From NCBI GenBank assembly GCA_929200255.1, contig CAKMYZ010000009.1, forward strand, positions 1 through 64,000: DNA of 64,000 nt. Reading direction: 5' to 3'. Numbering within the stretch: the stretch's first letter is position 1; each line of letters starts with the position of its first letter. The stretch is from an uncultured Alphaproteobacteria bacterium (GTDB taxonomy: Bacteria; Pseudomonadota; Alphaproteobacteria; Rhodobacterales; Rhodobacteraceae). Below are positions 1-8,982 of the stretch, one piece after another. The notes below the pieces were generated by a model. That model was not told the DNA's origin. It saw only the letters and a program-made list of their open reading frames with translations, and searched no databases. The position numbers and the translations under genes were made by a program.

Positions 1-47
1 ACACTATTTGCCGAGGCGCTCCGTGTCAGAGGTTTGGGAGGATATGC

Positions 48-122
48 TGGCTGGGATGGTAGGATTCGAACCTACGGTACACTGTACCAAAAACAGTTGC
101 CTTACCACTTGGCTACATCCCA
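48..122 (-). tRNA. tRNA-Gln (anticodon UUG), CCA encoded
   Basis: Read on the minus strand, the sequence folds as a standard cloverleaf of 75 nt including an encoded CCA at 48-50. The acceptor arms are TGGGATG (5', 116-122) and CATCCCA (3', 52-58). The anticodon arm is ACTGT-TTTTGGT-ACAGT, which places TTG at positions 34-36 and so decodes CAA as glutamine. The T-arm carries the usual GGTTCGAATCC core. It is transcribed leftwards out of the window. The first 47 bases hold nothing else that I can support. Confidence 0.96.
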
Positions 123-186
123 GCAGCGAGGCGCTAGATACTGCGAAGGGACCAGCGGTTCAAGCCCCGTTTGCAAAGAAATGCAC

Positions 187-1470
187 CTATTCTTTGAGGC
201 TGTCCTCATGCAGCAGATCTTCTGCCTCATCCAACCCCCGTTCGGCGTCGACGATCCGCTCAAGCGATGCATCTTCGCTGGCCTCGACCGCTTCGACATC
301 TGTGCTCTCAAGCGGCTCAGGGACAGGCATCGGCGTGTCCCGTTGTAGCTGGATCACCTGTGTTGCATCGGGAATAACAACCCCTGCGGCCTGAATGGCA
401 AGCTTGACCTGCCGCAACGCCTCACCTTTGGCGCGCACGATTGATGTCTCGTTCTGATCGACCCAACCGGTCACCACCAGTTCAATCCCGGCAGCGTGGA
501 GCGCCTCGATCCAGGTTTGTGCGGCGGGTTCATTAATGATGAAAGGCAGGTTCTGCACGGTCTGCGCAACCAAGGCCCGTGTTGCCTGTAAATCCGCGTC
601 CCGTTCCACCATGATCGAAAACATGAAACGGCGTTCGGCGTTTTGCGAGTAGTTGATGATCCGGCTTTTAAATACGGTCGCATTGGGGATGCGAATGTGA
701 TTGCCGTCGAATGATAAAAGGATCGTCGCGCGGCTGGTCAGGCGGATCACCTTGCCGATATCGCCGTTGATCTCGACCGTGTCATTGGGCCGAAAGGGTT
801 GGCGGAACGAGAGCATGACGGATGCGATGAAATTCTCCACAGTGTCGCGCACGGCAAAGCCGAGTGCCAAGCCGATGATCCCGGCGGCCCCCAAAATCGT
901 ACTGAGTAGCGCAGTGGCATTGACGATATCCAACGCGGTCACGATCCCAAAGACGACAAAGGCAATCCGGACGAGTTGCCGGTAGATTTCGGCAATGAAG
1001 GCATTCGGCGCGAGCCGTTCCCACGGTTGGCGCAGGCGCGCCAGCGCAAATCCGATCAGAACAACCAATGCAAAGGCCGTTGCTGCGATCAGGGCCAGCG
1101 GCAGGAAGACAATGAACTGATCGATACGTGCCCGAAACCGTTCGATCGCAGGATCAAGCCTGCGTCCGATGTCCGTGGTTTCCGTGACCAGATTGCGGAC
1201 GGCCACGACCCCCTCAACCCGCACTGCAAGTGGGTCCAGGTCAGTGGCTTCAATGGCCGACGTTGTTGTGCCACGCAAGGTGACCACACCCTCATTTACG
1301 GTAACGGTGACATCCTCGTAGTTATCCAACTCGCCCAATATCTCGCGGATACGGGTGGCGATGGCTGCATCAAGTTGAGCAGAGTTTTCGGTGGTGATCG
1401 TTCCGTTGGCCTCTTGGGCAATGGCGGCCGGCGAGGCCAGCAAGAAGACAAGCAAGAGAAAGAGGCGCAT
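187..1470 (-). CDS. MscS-family mechanosensitive channel with N-terminal BON domain
   Basis: A 427-residue inner-membrane channel of the small-conductance mechanosensitive family, which releases solutes on osmotic downshock. It opens with a clear signal peptide (MRLFLLL...AIAQ, about 19 residues), then a BON-like domain (about residues 20-100) that should lie in the periplasm. Transmembrane segments follow near 110-135 and 155-215; the last is a glycine/alanine-rich pore helix (STILGAAGIIGLALGF). The MscS beta domain comes next. The C-terminus is a long acidic tail. The start at 1470 is preferred over an upstream in-frame ATG because the signal peptide begins there and an AGGGA ribosome site precedes it. 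It lies 52 bases downstream of kdsA and may be cotranscribed with it. The family call is firm; the gating role of the BON domain is unknown. Confidence 0.9.
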   Translation of the reverse strand: MRLFLLLVFLLASPAAIAQEANGTITTENSAQLDAAIATRIREILGELDNYEDVTVTVNEGVVTLRGTTTSAIEATDLDPLAVRVEGVVAVRNLVTETTDIGRRLDPAIERFRARIDQFIVFLPLALIAATAFALVVLIGFALARLRQPWERLAPNAFIAEIYRQLVRIAFVVFGIVTALDIVNATALLSTILGAAGIIGLALGFAVRDTVENFIASVMLSFRQPFRPNDTVEINGDIGKVIRLTSRATILLSFDGNHIRIPNATVFKSRIINYSQNAERRFMFSIMVERDADLQATRALVAQTVQNLPFIINEPAAQTWIEALHAAGIELVVTGWVDQNETSIVRAKGEALRQVKLAIQAAGVVIPDATQVIQLQRDTPMPVPEPLESTDVEAVEASEDASLERIVDAERGLDEAEDLLHEDSLKE

Positions 1471-1522
1471 CACAACAATCCCTAAATTCGATACTGCGAT
1501 CATATCAGCGAAAGCAGGTCTG

Positions 1523-2356
1523 TCACACGCGCAGCGGATCGGCTTTGGCCAACTCATCAAACGCCATCAGGCTTTTGACAACCGCATCCATCTGATCCAG
1601 CGGAATCATGTTGGGCCCGTCAGAGGGTGCGTTGTCAGGGTCCTCGTGGGTTTCGATAAAGACAGCCGCAATACCAAGCGATACAGCTGCGCGCGCCATC
1701 ACGGGTGCAAATTCACGTTGCCCGCCGGATGATCCGCCCATCCCGCCAGGCTGTTGTACCGAATGTGTGGCATCCATCACCACAGGGTATCCCGTCTTGG
1801 CCATGGCCGGCAATGACCGCATGTCGGCCACCAACGTGTTATAACCAAAGGACGCGCCACGTTCTGTCAGCAGGATGCGTTTGTTGCCGGTGCTTTCAAT
1901 TTTGGCCACAACATTGGGCATGTCCCACGGTGCAAGAAACTGCCCCTTCTTGACGTTGATGACGGCGCCTGTCTCACCTGCGGCCAACAGCAAGTCCGTC
2001 TGACGGCACAGGAACGCGGGGATCTGCATCACATCGCACACTGCCGCCACAGTGCTGCAATGATCTGGCGCATGAATATCCGTCAACACAGGGCAGCCGA
2101 TACTGTCTTTGACCGACTGCATCACCTTCAGGCCCTCATCCATGCCCAGTCCGCGCTTTCCAGCAAGCGACGTGCGATTGGCTTTGTCATAAGAGCCCTT
2201 GAAGATGAATTGTGCACCATGTGCGGCGCAAATCGCGGCCATCTGGCCGGCAATCATCTGGGCATGATCAGTGCTTTCCAACTGGCATGGCCCCGCAATC
2301 ACCAACAGAGGAAGGTCGTTGCTGACGACTAGGTCGCCGATATTCACGTTGTGCAT
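1523..2356 (-). CDS. kdsA: 3-deoxy-8-phosphooctulonate synthase (KDO-8-P synthase)
   Basis: Condenses phosphoenolpyruvate with arabinose-5-phosphate to KDO-8-phosphate, a precursor of LPS inner core and of the KDO linker of group 2 type capsules. The 277-residue protein has the usual family length. It carries the hallmark blocks IAGPCQLES (near residue 20), FKGSYDKANRTS, GxGMDEGL, TDIHAP, INVKKGQFLAPWDM and the C-terminal DATHSVQQPGG. Its start codon overlaps the stop of the kpsE-like gene by one base (TAATG), so translation is probably coupled. Sitting in a capsule-export operon rather than beside general LPS genes, this copy may supply KDO for capsule lipid anchors; that part is inference. 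Confidence 0.95.
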   Translation of the reverse strand: MHNVNIGDLVVSNDLPLLVIAGPCQLESTDHAQMIAGQMAAICAAHGAQFIFKGSYDKANRTSLAGKRGLGMDEGLKVMQSVKDSIGCPVLTDIHAPDHCSTVAAVCDVMQIPAFLCRQTDLLLAAGETGAVINVKKGQFLAPWDMPNVVAKIESTGNKRILLTERGASFGYNTLVADMRSLPAMAKTGYPVVMDATHSVQQPGGMGGSSGGQREFAPVMARAAVSLGIAAVFIETHEDPDNAPSDGPNMIPLDQMDAVVKSLMAFDELAKADPLRV

Positions 2357-3918
2357 TAGGCGCTCACTTGTTCACGAAGAATGGATGCCGTCAGCGAGAT
2401 CATCAGATAAACCCCCGAAAAGATCAAAAATGCCAGCAGTGTGTTTTCAAAGGCCCGTGGATAGCTGGCCTCATCGGGGATCACCGGGCTGACGCTTTGC
2501 GACAGGTAGCGGACCTGACGGTTTGCTTCGATCCGGGCGGTTTCCATCTGGGTCAGCGCCTGCTGCACCATGACCGTCTGGAAATTGTAGTTCTCCTCGG
2601 CGGTGCGCAACTCGGTATTTCGGGCCGCGAGCGAGACCTGATCGTCATTGCCGCCGGTCAACTGATCGCGCAAATCGGCGATCAAGGCGTCGATATTGCT
2701 GATCTGATCCCGCAGGGACTGCACCTGTACCTGGCTGGGTCGATCCACGTTCAGGCGCGATTGCAGGACCAGTTCCAACCGCTGCCTTTCACTTTCCAAT
2801 GTGCTGATCTGCGACATGCGCGCAGTTGTTTCACTGACCGGGTCAATCTGGCGTACGCCCTCCTGAATAGCCAGCCAGGCAGCCAATGCATCGGCCCTGC
2901 GCTGTTCTGCTTCTTGATAGCTTTCCAGCGCACCGCGCATCTGATCACCGCGCAACCGGCTTGTCAGCTGATCCACCTGTTCTTCGGCATAGCCAATCAA
3001 AGCCTGCGAGAATTCGTAGCTTTTCACAGGGTCCGCCGCGACGACCTCCATCCTGATGATGCCTTCGGTAGGGTCATAGCTGATGCTGACCTGCTTGGTA
3101 AAAAGCTTAAATGCGTCTTCGTTTGTGGCATCGGCCTCAAGCCGCTGAATGCCGTCAATTTCGGGGTCACTGAAATGCGCCTTAAAACCATGGTCGGCGT
3201 CCAGCCGCAGCATCGCCTCGCGTGAGGCCAGATAAGACTGCACCGCGATACTGTCTTGCTGGGTTGCCATGGACGTGCCCTGAAACAGGCTGCCGAGCCC
3301 GCCGGGGTTCCCGTTTTGCGGCTGCGCCTGCTGGATCACGATTTCAGAGTTTGTGGCGTACATCGGCGTGGCGATGTTGTAGAAATACCAGCCGACCATG
3401 AAGGTTGGTAAAAAGATGAAAAAGGCAAGCCGGGTGAATAGCAACAGCAACTTGCGCTGTCTGCGTCGCGCGATATCACGCTGGATTTGGCGGATCTCAG
3501 CAGCGTTTCGGTTCGCCACTTCCTGGCTCTTTGCTGCCGGGACGGTGATGCCCATCTCTGGTTCTGCTTGGGGGAGTTGGAAGCGCCCCTTCTTACCCGG
3601 AACAGCCGCACCGTCAGGTTTGACCAATTCAAGCACAGAGCTGCGCTGAAAGGGATTGATACCTGCGGCACGCAACTGGCGGACGGCATCATAGTCAGAA
3701 GACGCCTCAAACCCATTCTTAAGGGCAACCCGGCGCGCCATGCGCAATTGCCGCCCGGTCAGACCTTCTTTGCTAATTGCGTCGATTTGCTCGGCATGGG
3801 TCGGTGTGACGGCCTCAGGCGCATCGGTCGCCGCATCTGGCGTTGCCTTATCAGCACCATCATCAACAACCTTGCCGCGCCGCACGCGGAATTTCTTAAC
3901 CTTGGGTTTGGTAGTCAT
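2356..3918 (-). CDS. Capsule polysaccharide export inner-membrane protein, KpsE/Wzz-like
   Basis: A 520-residue protein of the polysaccharide co-polymerase type that couples a capsule ABC exporter to the outer-membrane channel. It has a charged cytoplasmic N-terminus of about 155 residues, a first membrane segment (LLLLFTRLAFFIFLPTFMVG), a large periplasmic region rich in Glu/Gln/Arg heptads predicted to form coiled coil, and a closing membrane helix (NTLLAFLIFSGVYLMISL). The N-terminal extension is longer than in E. coli KpsE. The start at 3918 (MTTKPKVKKF) is chosen over an upstream ATG because the intervening residues are a shadow of the ATPase gene; even so the two genes overlap by 23 bases. 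Confidence in the family is good; the substrate is unknown. Confidence 0.82.
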   Translation of the reverse strand: MTTKPKVKKFRVRRGKVVDDGADKATPDAATDAPEAVTPTHAEQIDAISKEGLTGRQLRMARRVALKNGFEASSDYDAVRQLRAAGINPFQRSSVLELVKPDGAAVPGKKGRFQLPQAEPEMGITVPAAKSQEVANRNAAEIRQIQRDIARRRQRKLLLLFTRLAFFIFLPTFMVGWYFYNIATPMYATNSEIVIQQAQPQNGNPGGLGSLFQGTSMATQQDSIAVQSYLASREAMLRLDADHGFKAHFSDPEIDGIQRLEADATNEDAFKLFTKQVSISYDPTEGIIRMEVVAADPVKSYEFSQALIGYAEEQVDQLTSRLRGDQMRGALESYQEAEQRRADALAAWLAIQEGVRQIDPVSETTARMSQISTLESERQRLELVLQSRLNVDRPSQVQVQSLRDQISNIDALIADLRDQLTGGNDDQVSLAARNTELRTAEENYNFQTVMVQQALTQMETARIEANRQVRYLSQSVSPVIPDEASYPRAFENTLLAFLIFSGVYLMISLTASILREQVSA

Positions 3919-4555
3919 AGAGCAATCTTGCCTCTTCCAAGGTGTCAAACATATGCAGTTGGCCATTCTTGAGGACAGCCGCTGATTTGGCCAGCCGCTC
4001 TAGCGTTGCGGGTTGATGCGAAACGATGATCACTGTCGCCTTTTCCAACCTTTCACGCAGGATATCACCTGCTTTGCGATTAAACTCAACATCTGTCGAT
4101 CCAGGCATGCCTTCGTCGATCAGGTATATATCAAAATCCAACGCCAACAGTAAGGCAAAGGAAAACCGCGCGCGCATTCCTGATGAATAGGTGCCAACAG
4201 GCATATCAAAATACTCCTCCAGACCGCAAAGCCAGCGGCAGAAGGCCTCAATATAGTCGGGATCAAGCCCGTAGAGGCGTGCGATGTAGCGACAATTCTC
4301 CATCGCGGAAATATTCTGTGTCACGCCCCCCATGAAGCCCAGTGGAAATGAGACCCGGCAGTTGCGCGTGATCCGCCCTTCATCTGGTTTTTCCAGCCCG
4401 GACATCATGTTGATCAATGTCGTCTTGCCAGTGCCATTCGGGGCCAGAATGCCAAGGGAATTTCCCAGTTCCACGCGAAACGAAGCGCGGTCAAGGATCA
4501 CCTTGCGCTGCGTGCCGGTCCAAAAGGATTTACTGACTTCCGCAAATTCCAGCAT
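3896..4555 (-). CDS. kpsT: Capsule polysaccharide export ABC ATPase, KpsT-like
   Basis: A 219-residue ATPase subunit of an ABC-2 polysaccharide exporter. Walker A is APNGTGKTT (residues 38-46). The signature is the KpsT-type variant YSSGMRAR rather than LSGGQ, and Walker B reads DIYLIDE. These features are typical of capsule/O-antigen exporters. The start at 4555 (MLEFAEVSK) matches the usual N-terminus; an upstream in-frame ATG at 4606 would add 17 unlikely residues. The KpsM-type permease that should partner it is not adjacent: about 290 bases of non-coding DNA lie upstream, then an iron gene in the opposite direction. The permease is therefore presumably encoded elsewhere. Confidence 0.88.
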   Translation of the reverse strand: MLEFAEVSKSFWTGTQRKVILDRASFRVELGNSLGILAPNGTGKTTLINMMSGLEKPDEGRITRNCRVSFPLGFMGGVTQNISAMENCRYIARLYGLDPDYIEAFCRWLCGLEEYFDMPVGTYSSGMRARFSFALLLALDFDIYLIDEGMPGSTDVEFNRKAGDILRERLEKATVIIVSHQPATLERLAKSAAVLKNGQLHMFDTLEEARLLYDYQTQG

Positions 4556-4606
4556 GTCACTCTCGTCAATCTCCGCCTCAGTGCTAAGGCAGCAGCCTAA
4601 GGGCAA

Positions 4607-4849
4607 CAGATTAACATGCCCTCACGCCATGATATAGCGCCTGATTGCGGCATCAATACAGCGACGTTTGCGTGATTTTCGCGCTCGTTTGAACCCGAGA
4701 TCCAGTGCTGCATCAGTTGGCAGGGCATCACTGACCTTATGACAGGGGTTTAAGCATATATCCGAGTTTTTTTATCGGGATATCTGGACAAGCTAAAAAA
4801 TGGCGTTAGAACATTTCCCGAGAAAAAGACTCAGTAAAGGGATCTGACC
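4607..4849. promoter_or_regulatory. Divergent intergenic region between kpsT and fbpA
   Basis: No gene is visible in these 243 bases. They must hold the promoters of the leftward capsule operon and the rightward iron-binding-protein gene. An imperfect inverted repeat, ATATCC (4758-4763) and GGATAT (4778-4783), flanks a T-rich stretch. A purine-rich ribosome site (AAAGGGA) lies just before the fbpA start at 4850. I could not match the repeat to a known iron-responsive operator such as the ICE or RirA box, so its role is open. Confidence 0.4.
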
Positions 4850-5875
4850 ATGAAAACGACAACCATCGCACTGCTCGCCTGCGCCACCGCAGCGACAGCA
4901 CTTGCGTCATCGGCTATGGCCGAGGGCGAATTGAACCTCTATTCCTCTCGCCATTATGACACCGATGAGCGCCTGTATTCCGACTTTACCGACCAAACGG
5001 GCATCACCATCAACCGCATTGAGGGCAAGGCTGATGAGTTGATCGCACGAATGCAGGCCGAAGGTGTCAACTCTCCTGCCGATGTCCTGCTCACGGTTGA
5101 TACATCGCGCCTTGAACGCGCGAAGAACGCAGGCGTTCTACAGTCCGTCGATAGCAGCGTTCTGGAAGCCCGGATCCCCGAAAGCCTGCAGGATGCAGAG
5201 AACCAGTGGTTCGGCTTTAGCCAGCGCGCGCGGATCATCTTTTATGACAAGACAGATGTCACCAACCCGCCACTGACATATCTTGACCTGGCTGATCCAG
5301 CTTACGAAGGCATGGTCTGTCACCGGTCTTCGACCAATGTTTATTCGCAAACACTCCTGTCCGCTGTGATCGAAAACCACGGCACGGAAGCCGCAACAGA
5401 ATGGGCACAGGGCTTTGTGAATAACTTCGCCCGTGATCCGCAAGGTGGCGACACCGATCAGCTGCGCGGACTGGTGTCGGGCGAGTGTGATGTCTCGATC
5501 TCGAACACCTACTATTTCGCGCGGGCGCTGCGCAAAGATGTGGATGGGCTGAACGCCGACGCCTTGGCCAATATCGGCTGGGTCTTCCCTGCTCAAAATG
5601 CCGAGGGTGCACATATGAACTTGTCGGGCGGCGGTGTGGCCGCAAATGCGCCAAACCGTGACAACGCCGTCAAGTTCCTTGAATACCTCGCCTCGGATCA
5701 GGCGCAGCAGTATTTCAGCGCGGGCAATGATGAATATCCCGCCGTACCCGGCGTGGGCCTGTCGGAATCCGTGGCCGCCCTTGGCCTGTTCCGCCCCGAT
5801 GCAATCGACCTGACCGAAGTTGCCAAAAACGTGCCAGAGGCGCAGGTGATCTTCAACCAGGTTGGTTGGGAATGA
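4850..5875 (+). CDS. fbpA: Periplasmic Fe(III)-binding protein of an iron ABC transporter
   Basis: A 341-residue solute-binding protein of the FbpA/FutA class that captures ferric iron in the periplasm. A signal peptide (MKTTTIALLACATAATALASSAMA) is followed by GELNLYSSRHYDTDE, the typical first strand with the conserved YSSRHY, and later by SNTYYFARAL, whose paired tyrosines are the classic iron ligands. Length and motif order fit the family. It is monocistronic here: a strong terminator follows, and neither the permease nor the ATPase is adjacent. A matching permease gene lies about 37 kb away in the same window (42687-44318), so the system appears to be split across loci. Confidence 0.9.
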   Translation: MKTTTIALLACATAATALASSAMAEGELNLYSSRHYDTDERLYSDFTDQTGITINRIEGKADELIARMQAEGVNSPADVLLTVDTSRLERAKNAGVLQSVDSSVLEARIPESLQDAENQWFGFSQRARIIFYDKTDVTNPPLTYLDLADPAYEGMVCHRSSTNVYSQTLLSAVIENHGTEAATEWAQGFVNNFARDPQGGDTDQLRGLVSGECDVSISNTYYFARALRKDVDGLNADALANIGWVFPAQNAEGAHMNLSGGGVAANAPNRDNAVKFLEYLASDQAQQYFSAGNDEYPAVPGVGLSESVAALGLFRPDAIDLTEVAKNVPEAQVIFNQVGWE

Positions 5876-5902
5876 GTCTCCCCACACATTCCTGACCTCA
5901 AG

Positions 5903-5930
5903 GGGCGTTGCGCAGGCAACGCCCTTTTTT
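5903..5930 (+). terminator. Rho-independent terminator after fbpA
   Basis: A perfect 9-bp stem, GGGCGTTGC / GCAACGCCC, closes a GCAG tetraloop and is followed at once by six T residues. It starts 27 bases after the fbpA stop, so it should end that transcript before the antiporter operon. Confidence 0.93.
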
Positions 5931-6107
5931 CTGCGCAATGTCGTTGGGCCAGTTCGCGATCTGTGTCTACGGCGTTTCCTGCAGAAACGCGCCTTTACTG
6001 TTTCGTGACATAAAAAACTTTCTGAAAACCTCTGAATCGCATTCCAAATTTTGCAAAATTCGGTGAAAACTGCGCAAGCTACAGAACCGAGAAGATCAGG
6101 AGTTTCA

Positions 6108-8981
6108 GTGTCCCTCTTTTTTATTGTCGCCTTACCGTTCTTTGGTGCTCTGCTGCCGGGGCTGATGAATGCGGCTGGCCGGTCGGCCTGTGCTGGTGTC
6201 ACATTCACCGTCACTTTGGCGGCCTTCATTGGTCTGCTCAGCAATATGCCAACCGTTCTGGCAGGCGATGTGGTGATGGCGCGGGTCGACTGGATGCCTG
6301 CCCTGGGGCTGAACTTTACCCTGATGCTGGATGGCCTGGGTTTTTTCTTTGCGCTTTTGATTCTGGGTATCGGCCTTTTGATCATCGCCTATGCGCGCCA
6401 ATACCTTAGCCGCGCCGACAATATGGGTGAGTTCTTTACGTACCTGCTGCTCTTTCAAGGTGCGATGGTTGGCATTGTCCTGAGCGACAACATCCTGCTT
6501 CTGCTCATCTTCTGGGAACTGACCTCGCTCTCCTCCTTCCTGCTCATCGGTTATTGGAAGCACCTGCCTGCAGGGCGCCAAGGTGCGCGGATGGCCTTGA
6601 CCGTCACGGGAATGGGCGGGTTGGCGATGATTGGTGGTATGCTCATTCTAGGCCAAATCGCTGGCAGCTATGACCTGAGCGTCATTCTGCAAAACCGCCA
6701 TCTCATTCAGGCTGATCCGCTATATTTACCGGCACTGATCCTGATCCTGTTGGGGTGCTTTACAAAGTCGGCACAATTCCCGTTCCACTTCTGGCTGCCA
6801 CATGCCATGGCGGCACCCACACCCGTGTCGGCCTACCTGCACTCTGCAACCATGGTCAAAGCAGGCATTTTCCTGATGGCGCGGATGTGGCCGGTCTTGT
6901 CTGGCACAACCGAATGGTTCGTTATCGTGACCACCGCAGGCCTGATCACAATGGTTTTGGGCGCGGTCATTGCGATGTTTAAACACGACCTTAAGGCGTT
7001 GCTGGCCTTCTCAACAGTCAGTCACCTTGGCTTGATCACCATGCTTTTGGGCACAGGCACCGCCTTTGGCGCCATGGCAGCAGTGTTCCACATCCTCAAC
7101 CACGCGACGTTCAAAGCGGCCTTGTTCATGTCGGCCGGCATCATCGACCACGAAGCCCATACACGTGACATCCGACGGTTGGGTGGCCTGCGCCGTCTGA
7201 TGCCTGTGACCTTCATGATCGTTTCACTGGCCGCATTGTCCATGGCCGGTATTCCCTTGCTGAATGGTTTCCTGTCCAAAGAGATGATGCTGGAAGAGGC
7301 CAACCACACAGTGCTGTTCAGCAGCCCTTGGCTGGTGCCGGTTCTGGCCACGATAGGATCGCTTTTCTCCGCCGCTTATTGCTTCCGTCTGATCTCTCAC
7401 GTTTTCCTCGGCCCTGTCAGGGATGACTACCCCGCGACACCACATGACCCCGGTGCCGGCATGTGGCTGCCACCGGGGTTGTTGATCATCCCTGTTGTCG
7501 GCATCGGTGTGGCGCCGTTTCTGGCAGAGCCCTTCGTCAAACTGGTGACAGCCGCCGTGCTGGGTGACGCCGCAGAGATGCCTTCAGCACACCTGAAAAT
7601 CTGGCACGGGCTGGTGCCGGCGCTTTATATGTCCATCATCGCGGTTGTTGGTGGTCTGGCGATGCTCGCGATCTTCAACCCGGCTCTGCGTCTGTGGGAA
7701 AACACACCGCGACCCGAGGCCAAGGTGATCTTTGAGGCCATCGTCGAAGGTGCTGCCCGGCTGGCGCAGCTTTTGATCCTGCCGCTGCACAATGGGGCCT
7801 TCACGCGTTACGCCGCGATAGGCATCATCACCATTATGGTTGCAGGTTACTACGCTTGGACCACCGGCACACTGGGCGCGCCAACGCATGCGCTGCAAAA
7901 GACCGGCCCGGTCCTGATCGCTGGATGGGCCATGTTAGTCGCGGCAACCGTCGGGATGGTATTCCTGCATCGCAACCGCTTCCTGTCGCTCATTCTGATC
8001 GGGATCGTGGGCCTGATGGTTTCCATCGGCTTTGTGTTCCTCAGCGCGCCTGATCTGGCCATGACCCAATTCACGGTTGAGGTGGTGACAATCATCCTGA
8101 TGCTACTTGCGTTGAATTTTCTACCCAACCGCACGCCCATCGAAAGCACCGTGCTGCGCCGCCTGCGCGATGCTGCGGTGGCCATAGGGGGGGGCTTGGC
8201 GAGTTTCGCACTGGCCTACTACTATTTGCTACGCGATCCAGTGGCCGCCCCGATATCTGAGTTCCATCTCGCCAATTCCTACAAGGGCGGCGGCGGTACG
8301 AATGTCGTCAATGTGATTCTTGTCGACTTTCGCGGCTTTGACACCTTTGGCGAGATCATCGTGCTGAGCATCGCGGCGCTGTTGATCTATGCGCTGACAG
8401 AAACACTGCTACGCGGGCGGATCGGCGCAAAGCTTTTGAACCGTAAGCCCGATCAGGCGCAAGCTGGCGGTGTGCATCCAATGATGATGGTTGTGTTGAC
8501 GCGGGGCATGATGCCCGTTGTCCTGATGGTCGGGTTTTTTATCTTCCTCAGTGGTCACAACGAACCCGGTGGCGGCTTCATCGCCGGATTGATCGTGTCG
8601 ATTGGTGTGGTGATGCAATACATGGCCAGCGGCTTTGCCTGGACATCGGCCCGGCTGAAGTATCCCTATCATGGGGTGATTGGCGCAGGCGTGCTGGTTG
8701 CCGGGCTGACCGGTATCGGGTCATGGTTTGTTGGCAAAGCATTCCTGACCTCTGATTTCACTTATGTCCGCATTCCACCGTTTGAAAAGTTCGAGCTGGC
8801 GACAGCCGCGCTCTTTGATTTGGGCGTGTTCTTATCTGTGGTTGGTGCTGTCATGCTGTCACTTGAAAGTTTCTCGCGCCTGGCGCGGCGTGCAGGTATG
8901 ACCGAAAGCCCTCACCCGATGGATATCGACCCCTCTCGTGGCGATGATACGCCCCTCTCACCACGTAAGGAGGGTGTGTAA
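6108..8981 (+). CDS. mrpA: Mrp/Pha monovalent cation/H+ antiporter, fused subunits A and B
   Basis: The large subunit of the multi-subunit Mrp antiporter that exchanges Na+ or K+ for protons. The 957-residue protein has the NuoL-like proton-translocating core (about 14 helices, with blocks such as WELTSLSSFLLIGYWKH and FPFHFWLPHAMAAPTPVSAYLHS). It continues into a C-terminal MrpB domain from about residue 800 (TRGMMPVVLMVGFFIFLSGH, then NEPGGGFIAGLI). Subunits A and B are thus fused, as in rhizobial PhaAB. GTG at 6108 is chosen as start because AGGAG (6098-6102) lies five bases upstream; an in-frame TTG at 6051 lacks a ribosome site. It is the first gene of a six-gene operon. Confidence 0.93.
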   Translation: MSLFFIVALPFFGALLPGLMNAAGRSACAGVTFTVTLAAFIGLLSNMPTVLAGDVVMARVDWMPALGLNFTLMLDGLGFFFALLILGIGLLIIAYARQYLSRADNMGEFFTYLLLFQGAMVGIVLSDNILLLLIFWELTSLSSFLLIGYWKHLPAGRQGARMALTVTGMGGLAMIGGMLILGQIAGSYDLSVILQNRHLIQADPLYLPALILILLGCFTKSAQFPFHFWLPHAMAAPTPVSAYLHSATMVKAGIFLMARMWPVLSGTTEWFVIVTTAGLITMVLGAVIAMFKHDLKALLAFSTVSHLGLITMLLGTGTAFGAMAAVFHILNHATFKAALFMSAGIIDHEAHTRDIRRLGGLRRLMPVTFMIVSLAALSMAGIPLLNGFLSKEMMLEEANHTVLFSSPWLVPVLATIGSLFSAAYCFRLISHVFLGPVRDDYPATPHDPGAGMWLPPGLLIIPVVGIGVAPFLAEPFVKLVTAAVLGDAAEMPSAHLKIWHGLVPALYMSIIAVVGGLAMLAIFNPALRLWENTPRPEAKVIFEAIVEGAARLAQLLILPLHNGAFTRYAAIGIITIMVAGYYAWTTGTLGAPTHALQKTGPVLIAGWAMLVAATVGMVFLHRNRFLSLILIGIVGLMVSIGFVFLSAPDLAMTQFTVEVVTIILMLLALNFLPNRTPIESTVLRRLRDAAVAIGGGLASFALAYYYLLRDPVAAPISEFHLANSYKGGGGTNVVNVILVDFRGFDTFGEIIVLSIAALLIYALTETLLRGRIGAKLLNRKPDQAQAGGVHPMMMVVLTRGMMPVVLMVGFFIFLSGHNEPGGGFIAGLIVSIGVVMQYMASGFAWTSARLKYPYHGVIGAGVLVAGLTGIGSWFVGKAFLTSDFTYVRIPPFEKFELATAALFDLGVFLSVVGAVMLSLESFSRLARRAGMTESPHPMDIDPSRGDDTPLSPRKEGV

Positions 8982-8982
8982 G

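Noticed and set aside
2368-3225. Plus-strand open frame (285 codons) opposite the kpsE-like gene
   Set aside because: Shadow frame of a gene with clear membrane and coiled-coil structure.
4758-4783. Fur, Irr or RirA box before fbpA
   Set aside because: The inverted repeat ATATCC/GGATAT does not match those consensus sites closely enough to name it.
5138-6385. Long minus-strand open frame (415 codons) across fbpA and the start of mrpA
   Set aside because: It is antisense to two well-supported genes and crosses the fbpA terminator; the translation is rich in Arg and Pro with no family features.
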